A stretch of DNA of 64,000 bases, taken from positions 122,096 through 186,095 of the forward strand of contig CAVVDT010000006.1 of NCBI GenBank assembly GCA_963747005.1, given 5' to 3'. The notes below the pieces were generated by a model, which saw nothing but the letters and a program-made list of their open reading frames with translations, did no database searches and was not told where the DNA came from. The translations under genes and the position numbers were made by a program. Numbering within the stretch: position 1 is the stretch's first letter; each line of letters starts with the position of its first letter. This DNA comes from CAVVDT01 sp963747005 (GTDB lineage: Bacteria; Pseudomonadota; Alphaproteobacteria; Rhizobiales; Aestuariivirgaceae). Below are positions 42,332-51,755 of the stretch, piece after piece.

Positions 42332-45300
42332 CTATTCTGCCGCGTCGGCAGAAGCCTTGACCGCGAGCCTCCTGATCAGCTCGTCGAACTTCGCCTCGAT
42401 CTCGTACACTGCAGTGAACTCGGCGAAAGACCAGCGACCGTATTTGCCGAGGTTGTTCACGCCCGGTACCCAGTAGGCCTTCATGGTGTTGGCCTTTTCT
42501 TTGGCATCCTCGCCGCGATAGCCCTTGATCTCGACGATGAGATTGAGCGGATCTTCATGGCCGTCCGCCACCTGAACGATGAAGTCAGGGATGTATTTCC
42601 TCGGCGTCGAGCCCATCAGGTAGGGCACTTCGAGGCCCAGGTTCTGGTTTTTCACATAGGCGCGGACGAGGTCGTGCTTTTCGGCCACGCGGCAGAACTC
42701 GGCCTCCCAATCCGAGTCGCACACGACCCAATTGACGTGGCACCTGCCCGGGTCGGTCTGCCAGCGCAACTCCTTCGATGTGGTGAAGTTCACGTGGGCT
42801 GTGGAGCCCACCGGGTTATAGGCATCGAGGATGGCCTTGACCGGTCGCTCGCCGACCATGGTTTCGGTGATCGCCGCCTTGATGCGCTCGGCCGCCATGT
42901 CGGCAATTTCCTGGTACATGAGCTGCGCTTCATAGGTGCCTCCGGTGCAGCGGAGATAGCCGCCATCGAGCCACTGGCGCGCGATGCTCTTCAACTGACC
43001 GAAGAGGTGCATCTTGGGCGTTTCGCCGGGATCGCGGAACTTCTGGTAAAGTAGGTGCTTGGCAAGGTGGAAAAGCACCGTCGAATGCCGCATGTCCTTT
43101 AGGTGCTCGATGCTGAGTTGAACGCCCTCACCCACTATCCCCTGATTTCTCACCTCGGAGGGGCCGACAAGCCTAGGCGTAAGTTCCAGCAGGGAATCGG
43201 GCGTAAAGCTGGCCATGAGCCGCTCCTCCGGCAGCTCGACCCGATAGCCCTCGACGCGGGGGAAGCTGATTTCCAGGCTGTCGCGGTCCGGCCTGACGGC
43301 GTGGACACGGATCGTCTCGCGCGGCTTGGCGGGTGCCGAGACGACAGGCTTGGCGGCGAAATCAAAGGGGATGCCGAGCACGTCGGCGTATTCGACATTG
43401 AAAAGGCCGGCCTCGTTCAGGTCGTAGGACTGCCGGCGCAAGGCCCGCCCCACCACCTGCTCGCACAGGAGTTGGGTGCCGAAGGCGCGTACGCCCAGCA
43501 CGTGGGTCACGGTGTTGGCGTCCCACCCTTCCGTCAGCATGGAAACGGAAACGACGCAGCGGATCGGTTCACCCAGGCGGTCCTTCTTGCCGACGGTGTT
43601 CATCACCTCGCGCAGCAAGTCCTGATCGGTGATCTTATCGCCGGCGGCCGATCCGTCGCGCTGGATGATCTCGCGCCGGAATCGCTCAATCTCGTCCTCC
43701 GCCATATCGCGGAAGTTCTTGTCCAGCGCCTCTCCTGACTCAAGCTGCTCTGAAGTCAATCAGCAGCGTCCGCGGGCGTGCCAGCCGGTTGCCATGGTCA
43801 TCATAATTACGAAAGAGCGCCAGGCGGCCGTTTTCCAGCGTTGTTGAGCCGTCGTCATTGACGCGGTGGAAGCCGGAGATGAAATCGTAGACCAGTTTCG
43901 ACGTCGAGGTGTTGTTGCACACCACGATGAAGACCGGTGGCACGTCGATGCCCGCTTCGTTCCACAGGGTATGTGTCTTCTCGTAATGACCGTAGAGGGC
44001 GTGCAAGGCCGTCTGCAGTTCGGCGGGCAGGCTCAGAGGATCGAACCCCTTGCCCGCCTTGCCGCGTCCCTTCTTGGGCATCTTCTTGCCGATGTGGTCC
44101 CACAGATTTCGGTACATCGGTGTATCGCCGCCCGGTACGTTGTCGGAAATCGGCACACGGGGAAGCTTGACGATGCCGCATTCGATGGCATCCATCAAAG
44201 AGAAGTCGCTCATGGTCCACGGGAACAGCGTACCTTCGGCATAGCCCGAGCCACGCAGGAAGAAGGGGGTGGCGGAGAGGTCAAAAACGGTGTTGACACC
44301 GATCTTGCGCTTCACCGCCTCAATGCCGGATATCCACAGCCGTGCCGCTTCGTTGTTCTTCTTCGCCGCGTCCTTGTCGTCGCCCTTGAGGTCGGCAACC
44401 TCATCGCTCTCTGGCCTTTCCCGGTAGCAGTGGTGAGCTTCGTCGTTGAGTACCATGATGTTCTTGAAGCCCATGAGGTCGGGCATCACGCGCTGCAGCA
44501 TCTGCCCATCGGTCTCGACGGTGTTGAGATCAGGGCCGCGTCCCTTGAGCAATGCGCGGCCGGTCTTGGAGATTTCCAGGCGCTCGCGCGGCTTGAAGGC
44601 GTGATAGTTGGAGATGACGATCTTGGCGCGGGTCAGGTCGGCGAGCATGTCGCCCGGCACGATCTCGCGTGACTCGAAATAGCTGTCGGGATCGTTGGGC
44701 TGCAGAACCCGCAGGCGGTCCTTGATGGTGATGCCGGGCGTCACAACAAGAAAACCGCGGGTGAATTGCTTGCTGCCGGGATGGCGAACGGCGTTGACCG
44801 TCTGCCAAGCGATCAGCATGGCCATGACGGTGGTCTTGCCGGCACCGGTTGCGAGCTTCAAGGCAATGCGCGTGAGTTCGGGATTGGATTGCGCGTTGGC
44901 CCCCTTGATGTGCTGCCAGAACTTGGCGCAGCGCGGCCCCATCTTGGGAGCGACTTCCGTCAGCCAGATGGCGGTCTCCACCGCCTCGACCTGACAGAAG
45001 AACGGCCGAATATCTTCAAACTGATGATGCCGCCAGTGCTGCAGCAGTCTGGCCGTTTCCGGCGTCACCAACCATTGATCGGGATTCGGAAGATTCCGCC
45101 AGGTCTCCACGTAAGTGCGGACTTCGTTGATGATCGGGGTAGGGTTGTACTCCTGCTCATCCGTCGACAGGCCTTCACCGGAGTCGAAGACAAACCCCTT
45201 CTGGTTCTTGCTGGCGCGCTGTTTCTTGGGCTTGGGCACCGGCGTGATGAGGTCCGAGCGCCGGCGCAGGTCGATGATGCGGTTGGTGGGTTGACCGTCG

Positions 45301-45377
45301 GCATCGAGTTCCCAATGCTGGCCGGGATAGTCGTACGGAGAATTGAGTATAGGTTTTTCGAAGAAGCTGGCGGTCAC
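42332..45377 (-). pseudogene. res: Type III restriction enzyme Res subunit, frameshifted
   Basis: The first frame (45377-43740, 545 residues) carries the helicase start: FFCQVEAVETAIWLTEVAPK, Walker A LATGAGKTTVMAML, NDEAHHCY and DLSATPFF. It ends prematurely in LLIDFRAA. The second frame (to 42332) continues with SEQLESGEALDKNFRDMAED, motif VI GTQLLCEQVVGRALRRQ, and a C-terminal PD-(D/E)xK nuclease (YIPDFIVQVADG, then LIVEIKGYRG). Deleting one T of the pair at 43753-43754 would restore LLIDSEQLESGEALD. All motifs are otherwise kept, so the lesion is recent, or is a sequencing error. As written, nuclease and motor are separated. Confidence 0.88.
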
Positions 45378-45547
45378 GCTCGCCCCCGGTGTCGCCCGAA
45401 TCCTTACAGATACAGCTCTGCCTCAAGCCTACTCAGTGTTGCAGCCATTGCAACCAGCGGTTTTGTGCTAAATAGGTATACTCCAACGCGACATCAACAT
45501 GTGACACATTTAGAGTCCTATTAGGGTTGACTTTGGCTTATATGAGA

Positions 45548-45576
45548 CGTTAGCGTGCGTGGTCTAGACTCTAACG
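45548..45576. promoter_or_regulatory. Dyad before the resolvase gene, possible res subsite
   Basis: CGTTAG (45548-45553) is mirrored by CTAACG (45571-45576) around a TCTAGA centre, 18 bases before the resolvase ATG. Serine resolvases often bind such imperfect dyads next to their own gene. The match is short. Confidence 0.35.
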
Positions 45577-45593
45577 AGACGGAGACCCACACC

Positions 45594-46142
45594 ATGGCCA
45601 TCTACGGCTACGCCCGCGTATCGACCCTCGACCAGGACGCCTCGTTGCAGGAGGAGACCCTGCGTCGGGCCGGTTGTGACATCGTGCGCGCCGAGAAGGC
45701 GAGCGGATCGAGCCGCAACGGACGACAGGAACTGGAACGGCTACTGGAGTTCGTGCGACCTGGCGACACCCTTATGGTCACCCGCATCGACCGGCTGGCC
45801 CGGTCGGTGGGTGACTTGCAGGACATAGTTCGCACCCTCAAAGACAAGGGCGTGGCGCTCAAGGCGACAGAGCAGCCCATCGACACATCGACGGCCGCCG
45901 GCAAGGCATTTCTCGACATGCTAGGGGTGTTTGCCGAGTTCGAGACCAATCTCAGGCGCGAGCGCCAGATGGAGGGCATCGCCAAAGCCAAAGAGCGAGG
46001 CGTCTACAAGGGGAGGAGACCCAGCATCGACCGCGAGAAGGTGGAGCGGCTCAAGCAGGAGGGGATGGGCGCATCGGATATCGCCAAGAGGCTCAACATC
46101 GGTCGGGCCTCCGTATATCGCTTGCTCGCCGCCTCCGTTTAG
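45594..46142 (+). CDS. Serine recombinase (resolvase/invertase family)
   Basis: A 182-residue site-specific recombinase. The N-terminus MAIYGYARVSTLDQD carries the nucleophile Ser10; further motifs are GDTLMVTRIDRLARSVGDLQ and FLDMLGVFAEFETNLRRERQ. The C-terminal helix-turn-helix reads GMGASDIAKRLNIGRASVYR. It is complete and of normal length. It may resolve cointegrates of a Tn3-type transposon whose transposase is not in this window, or belong to the island. Divergent from res. Confidence 0.94.
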   Translation: MAIYGYARVSTLDQDASLQEETLRRAGCDIVRAEKASGSSRNGRQELERLLEFVRPGDTLMVTRIDRLARSVGDLQDIVRTLKDKGVALKATEQPIDTSTAAGKAFLDMLGVFAEFETNLRRERQMEGIAKAKERGVYKGRRPSIDREKVERLKQEGMGASDIAKRLNIGRASVYRLLAASV

Positions 46143-46406
46143 CACCTCCGCCATCACGACGTTGCGCCAACAAATATAGGCGATGTCCGCCATCTCATGT
46201 CTTTCGTCCGCTGCAATGGGCTCACATCGAACGAATTTGCAACCCGGTCCGCAATGGCAATGTGAACTGGACTAACCTATAGCTGGGGACAAAATGGGGA
46301 GCAGGTCAGCATCGCCCGCATGGCAGCCTAGACTCCAAACTGCCTATCAGTCGTCTCGGCCTGAATTAGGACAGACTGGTGAGGTTCCACAGCTAGAGAG
46401 ACAGCT

Positions 46407-46903
46407 ATGAAGTCGAAACCCATTACCGCGCGCTTGGACACACGGGACCTTAGGATTTCTCAGAGATTTAGTCAAACGGTCGGATTTCGAAAAGCGAGCT
46501 CGCCAAACGCGTGCATCTTTCGGCCTCGGCCTGTTCGGAACGGCTCCGCATACTCGAAGCCGCAGGAATTATTGAAGGGTACTACGCGCGGCTGAGTCCC
46601 GCCCTCATGGGAGGTGTGGTGTTCGTGTTGGTGGAGGTGGTTCTGGGTCGTCACCACGTTGAAGACCAACGGCGTTTCGAGACCTCTATTCAAGCCATCT
46701 CCGAAATTCTGGACTGCTGGGCCATTGGTGGACGAATCGACTACCTGATGCGCGTTGCAGCCCCCTCCATGGCAGCGTATCAGGAGTTCATGGACGGATT
46801 GCTTGAGGCAGATTTGGGGATCGACCAGTACTATAGCCTTGTCGTCACGAAATCCGTGAAATCCAATTCTCCGATACCACTGCCCGTGCTGGATCAACGA
46901 TGA
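46407..46903 (+). pseudogene. Lrp/AsnC-family regulator, degenerate N-terminus
   Basis: The frame ending at 46903 contains GRISKSELAKRVHLSASACS, ERLRILEAAGIIEGYYARLS and the Lrp ligand domain (GGVVFVLVEVVLGRHHVEDQ, then CWAIGGRIDYLMRV). The normal beginning (LDxxDxxIL) appears in a different frame from 46407 (MKSKPITARLDTRDLRI), and TAG interrupts the C-terminal frame before GRISK. So the first helix is broken by at least one frameshift and a stop. It stands before an amino-acid transporter and was probably its regulator. Confidence 0.75.
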
Positions 46904-47229
46904 ACGGCGCAGCTTTGGTTTGCACGGTGGTTGCCGCCAATTCCGTGAATTCGTCGGCCATGAGCACACATCCCCGCAAAATTCGAGTTAGGTTTGCCGA
47001 TATGGTTGGCGTGTAAGAGGCGGTCGGCAGAGCGTTCTTCGCCCACTGCTTGCAGGAGAGGTATCGTGCGCCGGGTTAATCCGGGAATGGCGCAACTCCA
47101 AGAGGAGGAATGGAGCTCCGCCTTCAACCCGTACTTGCATCTAAGGGCGGTTTCAAACGTGGCCGAGTGGTCGGGGCGCATGTGATTCCAAGCGGTTGGC
47201 GAAGCCAACCCGGAGGAATTCATGTAGGC
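46904..47229. other. Non-coding stretch between the Lrp remnant and the MITE
   Basis: I see no convincing gene, RNA or terminator. A minus-strand frame of 109 codons is open but has no recognisable protein features. Confidence 0.5.
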
Positions 47230-47348
47230 CTAGCAGGCTGTTGAAAAAGTCCTGCAGACCGCGAACGTATATGAATCACCTCGTGAGCAAACCGGAATTA
47301 AACGCACCGATTGCCCCCTGTTTGTTCACTTTTTCAACAGCCTGCTAG
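47230..47348. mobile_element. 119-bp MITE-like element with 21-bp perfect terminal inverted repeats
   Basis: The ends 47230-47250 and 47328-47348 are exact reverse complements; each includes AGGCTGTTGAAAAAGT, a core known from the ends of several transposons. CTAG at both outer edges may be the target duplication. No coding capacity is inside. It lies 54 bases before the transporter operon and can form a long hairpin in RNA, so it may also affect transcription. Confidence 0.8.
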
Positions 47349-47402
47349 CACTCAGCCAAGTTCGAACCGACGTCAAGATGATGATAGGAACAGGAGGACA
47401 AA

Positions 47403-48236
47403 ATGAAGAAATTCGGTGTAGCTGTCGCCATGCTCGGTGCAGTGATGTTTTCGTCCGTTGCGCTCGCCAAGACTTTTATTGCTGGTATTGAGCCATCATT
47501 TCCACCTTGGGCGTCGGTTGAGAACGGACAGTATGTCGGGATAGCACCAGACGCGGTACGCGCGATCGCCAAGGAGGAAGGGTTCGACGTCAAGTTCACG
47601 TCAATGCCGTTTCCTTCTCTCATCCCGGCATTGAAGGCCGGCAAGATCGACATCATCGTCACCGGACTGACGGTGACTCCCAAGCGCAGTCAGCAGGTCG
47701 ATTTCACGATTCCCTGGTGGTCGACGAAGATGGACGTGCTGGTGAAGATGGGTTCTCCGGTCAATATCGGCACGGCGCTGTGTTGTGGCGCGGATGTCAG
47801 TGCTCAGACCGGATCAACCGAGTACCAGTGGATCGAGGACAACCTCGTTAAGAACCACACGGGCGTGAAGGTCCATGCCTACGCTGCGGACACCACCGCG
47901 CTGGAGGACCTTAAGATAGGTCGTCTGCAAGCCACGGTAACTGACAGCGACACCGGTCAGGAATTCATTGCGGCCAATCCGCAAACCGTGCGGCTGGCTG
48001 GCCAGATCGACACCTTCCCGCCGGAGGTGTATGCCCTCGCCGTGCAGAAGGGAAACCCCGACGGGCTGCTTGCGACGTTGAACAAGGGCATCATCAAGCT
48101 CTACGAGTTGGGCGAGTGGGCCAAGATCGTAAACAAGTACATACCTGGCGCGCCTATCGGGAAGGTGCCAGCGTACATGTCAGCTAACGTGGAATCTTAT
48201 CACAAGCCCGTTCCGGGCCTGACCGGATCAAACTGA
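47403..48236 (+). CDS. Amino acid ABC transporter, periplasmic binding protein
   Basis: A 277-residue family-3 solute-binding protein. Residues 1-22 are the signal peptide (MKKFGVAVAMLGAVMFSSVA, cleavage after ALA). The mature part begins KTFIAGIEPSFPPW and has the family motifs GIAPDAVRAIAKEEGFDVKF, FPSLIPALKAGKIDIIVTGL and TPKRSQQVDFTIPW. It captures a polar amino acid or a related compound and presents it to the permeases at 48349 and 49798. The double Cys (ALCCGAD) at the hinge is unusual for the family. A GGAGG lies before the start. Confidence 0.92.
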   Translation: MKKFGVAVAMLGAVMFSSVALAKTFIAGIEPSFPPWASVENGQYVGIAPDAVRAIAKEEGFDVKFTSMPFPSLIPALKAGKIDIIVTGLTVTPKRSQQVDFTIPWWSTKMDVLVKMGSPVNIGTALCCGADVSAQTGSTEYQWIEDNLVKNHTGVKVHAYAADTTALEDLKIGRLQATVTDSDTGQEFIAANPQTVRLAGQIDTFPPEVYALAVQKGNPDGLLATLNKGIIKLYELGEWAKIVNKYIPGAPIGKVPAYMSANVESYHKPVPGLTGSN

Positions 48237-48348
48237 TCCAGCGGGACTGAGAAGCGGGTGCGCGATCGACGGATCGAACGCGCACCCACCTCGTGATGCC
48301 CGTGACAGGCCATGCAGCACTGTCAATTTACGCGCGCGGGGCACGGCT

Positions 48349-49011
48349 ATGATCTACAAGACGCTTCTTGATAATGCGCCCTACCTCCTCGAGGGGGCCG
48401 GCATCACGGTGGTCCTCGCCGTGGCACTGCTGGGGCTGGGCCTCATTGTCGGACTCGCCTTGGCGCTACTGCAAGTCTACGCCAATCTGGGTCTGCCGAC
48501 GCTGGCTACGCTCGTCGAGCGCTTCTTTCGGGGCGTGCCTGCAGTTGTTCTCCTGTTCCTCTTCTATTACGGCATATCGAACTTCTACAATATTTCCTCA
48601 TTTGCCGCGGCGGTGCTGGCACTCGGTCTGCGCTCCGCCGCCTACCAATCCCAGATATTCAGGGGCTCCATCCAGGCCATCCCGCGAGGGCAAATGGCAG
48701 CGGCACGCGCGATCGGAATGACGAAGCTCACCGCCATCCGATCCATCATCCTTCCGCAAGCCTTTCAACTCGCCATCGGACCCTGGACCAATGAGGCGAT
48801 GTCGGAGCTCAAGGACACATCCCTCGCCTATACGATAGGCGTGGTCGAGTTGCTCAGACAGGCCTCCTACATCGTTTCGAGCAGCTACGGGCATACGCTC
48901 GCCGTTTATGGAGCAGCCGCGTTCGTCTACCTCGTCTTGAGCCTCGCGGGCAATAGAGCGCTTTACTACTTGGAAGAGCGCTTGCAGGTCCCGGGATTTG
49001 AACACCATTGA
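48349..49011 (+). CDS. Amino acid ABC transporter permease (HisM/GlnP type)
   Basis: A 220-residue inner-membrane protein with five or so helices. The EAA coupling motif RAIGMTKLTAIRSIILPQAF (about residues 122-141) contacts the ATPase, and FFRGVPAVVLLFLFYYG is the family's first conserved loop. It forms a heterodimer with the permease at 49798. It is 112 bases after the binding protein gene, and 18 bases before the ATPase gene. Confidence 0.93.
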   Translation: MIYKTLLDNAPYLLEGAGITVVLAVALLGLGLIVGLALALLQVYANLGLPTLATLVERFFRGVPAVVLLFLFYYGISNFYNISSFAAAVLALGLRSAAYQSQIFRGSIQAIPRGQMAAARAIGMTKLTAIRSIILPQAFQLAIGPWTNEAMSELKDTSLAYTIGVVELLRQASYIVSSSYGHTLAVYGAAAFVYLVLSLAGNRALYYLEERLQVPGFEHH

Positions 49012-49029
49012 AAAGTCGGAGCTGACGCG

Positions 49030-49785
49030 ATGGAGACTCCGTTGATGCGGATTAACAACCTCACCAAACGCTATGGTGATAAGGTCGTGTTGCAGGACGT
49101 ATCGCTCAAAGTCACCAAGGGGGAGGTCAAAGGCATCATCGGCCCTTCAGGTGCCGGCAAAAGCACGCTGGTGCGCTGTTTGAACGGGTTGGAATTCATC
49201 GATTTAGGGGAGATCTACCTGGACGACATCAATCTCGCCGACAAGCGCACCAACCTAGACAAGGCTCGCTCGCGAATTGGTTTCGTCTTTCAGGACTTCA
49301 ACCTTTTCACCCACCTGACGGCACTACGCAATGTCACCATCGGTCTGACACGGGTGAAGCACATCAAGCGTGCCGAAGCCGAAGATATTGCCCGGCGTGA
49401 GCTGGAGCGTGTCGGATTGGGCGACAAGCTCCACTCTTATCCCGCCGAACTGTCGGGCGGGCAGCAGCAGCGCGCTTCGATTGCCCGGGCATTGGCAATG
49501 GAACCGGAGATCATGCTGTTCGATGAACCAACATCGGCGCTCGACCCTGAATTGGTCGGGGGAGTTCTGCGTGTCATGCGTGAACTGGTCCGAGCCGGAA
49601 TGACCATGGTCATCGTTTCCCATGAAATGGCCTTCATAAGGGCAGTCGCTCACGACGTCATCTTCATGGTCGATGGCCAGATATCCGAAGAAGGGCCTGC
49701 AGAGCAGATTTTCGATACCCCCCTGAACCCGCGAACCAAAGAGTTCATCCGGGGGCTGTCGGAAAATTTTGCGAACGCGGATTAG
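49030..49785 (+). CDS. Amino acid ABC transporter ATP-binding protein (GlnQ type)
   Basis: A 251-residue ATPase with Walker A IIGPSGAGKSTLVRCL (about 36-51), Q-loop FVFQDFNLFTHLT, signature LSGGQQQRASIARAL, Walker B IMLFDEPTSALDPEL and switch His in VSHEMAFIRAV. These are the marks of polar amino-acid uptake ATPases. It energises the transporter formed with the flanking permeases. The order permease-ATPase-permease is slightly unusual but common in ectoine-type and opine-type operons. Confidence 0.95.
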   Translation: METPLMRINNLTKRYGDKVVLQDVSLKVTKGEVKGIIGPSGAGKSTLVRCLNGLEFIDLGEIYLDDINLADKRTNLDKARSRIGFVFQDFNLFTHLTALRNVTIGLTRVKHIKRAEAEDIARRELERVGLGDKLHSYPAELSGGQQQRASIARALAMEPEIMLFDEPTSALDPELVGGVLRVMRELVRAGMTMVIVSHEMAFIRAVAHDVIFMVDGQISEEGPAEQIFDTPLNPRTKEFIRGLSENFANAD

Positions 49786-49797
49786 GCGGCAGCGATC

Positions 49798-50454
49798 ATG
49801 GAACCGTTCCTCATCTTTGCTTGGCAATCCTTGCCCGCACTTCTTCGTGGCACGGAATTTACGCTGGTCATCTGGATCGTCAGCGTCAGTTTTGGCTTTT
49901 TCTTCGGCCTGCTTCTATCCGTGATGCGCGTATACGGTAACCGGTTCTGGTACGGGGTGTCGACGGTTTACATTGAGTTCATCCGCGGCACCCCGATGAT
50001 GGTACAGATGTTCGTCGTTTATCTCGGGCTGCCAGAAATCGGCATCGTCTTCAGCCCTGTGACCGCCGCTATCGTAGCGATCGGATTGAATACGGCGGCA
50101 TATCAGGCTGAGTATTTCCGCGGCGGCATCCGGTCGATCTGGAGCGGGCAGATGACAGCCGCCCGGGCGATCGGCATGTCGCGGCGGCAAGGAATCCTAT
50201 ACATCATATTGCCGCAGGCTCTGCGCATAGCCTTGCCGCAATGGAGCAACGAAGTCGTCCTGGAACTGAAATACACTTCGATCGCATTTGCAATCAGCGT
50301 TCCGGAATTAATGGGACAGGCTGAGATAATCGGCGCGGATACGTATAGATATTTCGATATTTTCGTAGTCGCAGCCGTGATTTACCTGATCCTTGTCAGC
50401 ATTGTGACGCGCGTGCTCGGCATTGTCGAGAAGCGCTTTGCTCTGCGGACGTGA
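49798..50454 (+). CDS. Amino acid ABC transporter permease
   Basis: A 218-residue permease, homologous to the one at 48349. The motif RAIGMSRRQGILYIILPQAL (EAA loop) and YIEFIRGTPMMVQMFVVYLG are typical of the His/Glu/Gln family. Five helices are predicted. It starts 12 bases after the ATPase stop. With 48349 it completes the membrane part of the importer. Confidence 0.93.
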   Translation: MEPFLIFAWQSLPALLRGTEFTLVIWIVSVSFGFFFGLLLSVMRVYGNRFWYGVSTVYIEFIRGTPMMVQMFVVYLGLPEIGIVFSPVTAAIVAIGLNTAAYQAEYFRGGIRSIWSGQMTAARAIGMSRRQGILYIILPQALRIALPQWSNEVVLELKYTSIAFAISVPELMGQAEIIGADTYRYFDIFVVAAVIYLILVSIVTRVLGIVEKRFALRT

Positions 50455-50550
50455 GCCCGTTTTTAGCATTGACGCGACATTCCCGGATCCACCTTGCTTG
50501 CGCAGCATGAATTCATGACGAGTTAGTACTACGACCATCCATTTCCCTGT

Positions 50551-51522
50551 TTGGGGGACGTCTATGCGGCTCGCCTTCGCACGCGTGAACACGTCCGCTG
50601 CACACCCCTCATTCGGGCCCGGGCCCTCTCCACCATCACTCACCGCAGCGTGCATTACAAACTGGAGAGCCTCCAAAAGACCGGCAGCTTCAAGGCCCGG
50701 GGCGTCAGCAACACACTGCTCTTGAATTCGCAGCGCACCGGCAGCAACGGCGTCATCACGTATTCGACGGGAAATCACGGCCGCGCAGTCGCCATGATCG
50801 GGCGGGATTTGGGCATACCGGTTTGCATCTGCATTTCCAAGCACGTTCCGGCCGTCAAGCGCGAAGCACTGAGGCAAGCCGGGGCACAGGTCATCGTGCA
50901 AGGCAACAGCCAGGACGATGCAGCAGCGCTTGCGGCTAGGCTTGCCGACGAACGGGGCATGATCCTGATAGACCCCATCAATGATCCGGCGATCATCGCG
51001 GGGCACGGCACATTGGCGCTTGAGCTTCTGGATGAGTGCCGACAGCTCGATGCCGTCCTAGTGCCTGTCAGCGGAGGCGCTTTGATCAGTGGCGTCGCCC
51101 TCGCAATCAAAGCGGTGTCACCCGCCATTAAAGTCATCGGGGTATCGATCGAGTGTGGCGCGGCGATGCATGCGAGCCTTGCGGCGGGTCGCCCGACGGA
51201 GGTGGAGGAGGTCCCTAGTCTGGCTGACAGCCTGCAAGGTGGCATCGGGCTCGACAACCGGTTCACGTTTTCTATGGTCCAGCGCCTAGTGGATGAAGTG
51301 ATTCCGATCAGCGAGGATGCGATCGCCAGGGCCATGACGTTTGTATTCGCGCACGACCACTTGGTGCTGGAAGGCGCGGCTGTCGTCGGCATCGCCGCGC
51401 TGCTTCAGGGCAAGATTTCCTCCTCGTTACATAATGTCGTGGTTGTTGCGACGGGAGCCAGCGTCTCTGCAACGCTTCTCGCCGACTTGCTTGAACGCTA
51501 TGGCGACAGCATTGTCGGCTAA
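50551..51522 (+). CDS. PLP-dependent fold-type II ammonia-lyase (threonine dehydratase/EutB-like)
   Basis: A 323-residue enzyme. The PLP lysine is Lys48 in LQKTGSFKARG; the phosphate/substrate loops are TYSTGNHGRAVA and PVSGGALISGVA, and the tail has VVATGASVSATLL. The family includes threonine dehydratase, hydroxyaspartate ammonia-lyase and EutB of ectoine use. The transporter just upstream suggests the imported compound, or a product of it, is the substrate. The start is odd: ATG at 50515 is in frame but its fourth codon is TAG (50524-50526); the next usable start is TTG at 50551. So it may be weakly expressed or a pseudogene. Confidence 0.75.
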   Translation: MGDVYAARLRTREHVRCTPLIRARALSTITHRSVHYKLESLQKTGSFKARGVSNTLLLNSQRTGSNGVITYSTGNHGRAVAMIGRDLGIPVCICISKHVPAVKREALRQAGAQVIVQGNSQDDAAALAARLADERGMILIDPINDPAIIAGHGTLALELLDECRQLDAVLVPVSGGALISGVALAIKAVSPAIKVIGVSIECGAAMHASLAAGRPTEVEEVPSLADSLQGGIGLDNRFTFSMVQRLVDEVIPISEDAIARAMTFVFAHDHLVLEGAAVVGIAALLQGKISSSLHNVVVVATGASVSATLLADLLERYGDSIVG

Positions 51523-51619
51523 AACGGCGATCCTTGGAGCCACCATCGACCCGAGCGCCAGGTACTCCAAAGCCGGTGCAAACCGGTTCGCAGCTTCGAA
51601 AATCGATACGCCCCCACCG

Positions 51620-51725
51620 GCACCAGTCCGCTGGATGGCATCCATCATCGCCACGCCCTGGAGACGCAGCACGTCCACCTTTCTCAGTTTCGGAACAATC
51701 TCCTCACTCTTGTGGGTCTTTCCAC
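51620..51725 (-). pseudogene. IS3-family OrfA remnant
   Basis: The minus strand encodes KTHKSEEIVPKLRKVDVLRL followed by QGVAMMDAI, which matches the first helix-turn-helix of IS407-type OrfA proteins (KxHKPEEIVxKLRQVDVLxxQG). The similarity ends after about 30 residues, and no OrfB is present. A relic only. Confidence 0.65.
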
Positions 51726-51755
51726 CGGTCGCGAGCAGCCATATTGCCAAACGGA

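Noticed and set aside
46894..47223. 109-codon minus-strand frame between the Lrp remnant and the MITE
   Set aside because: No RBS, no domain, and composition is unlike the neighbouring genes. I cannot support it.
30208..47348. Complete prophage
   Set aside because: An integrase, an excisionase-like gene and a P63C gene are present, but no capsid, terminase, portal or tail genes. An integrative island fits better.
47403..51522. Ectoine uptake and degradation operon (ehu/eut)
   Set aside because: The Lrp-transporter-lyase order is similar, but no eutC, eutD or eutE gene follows and the binding protein has no diagnostic motif. Kept as a general amino-acid module.
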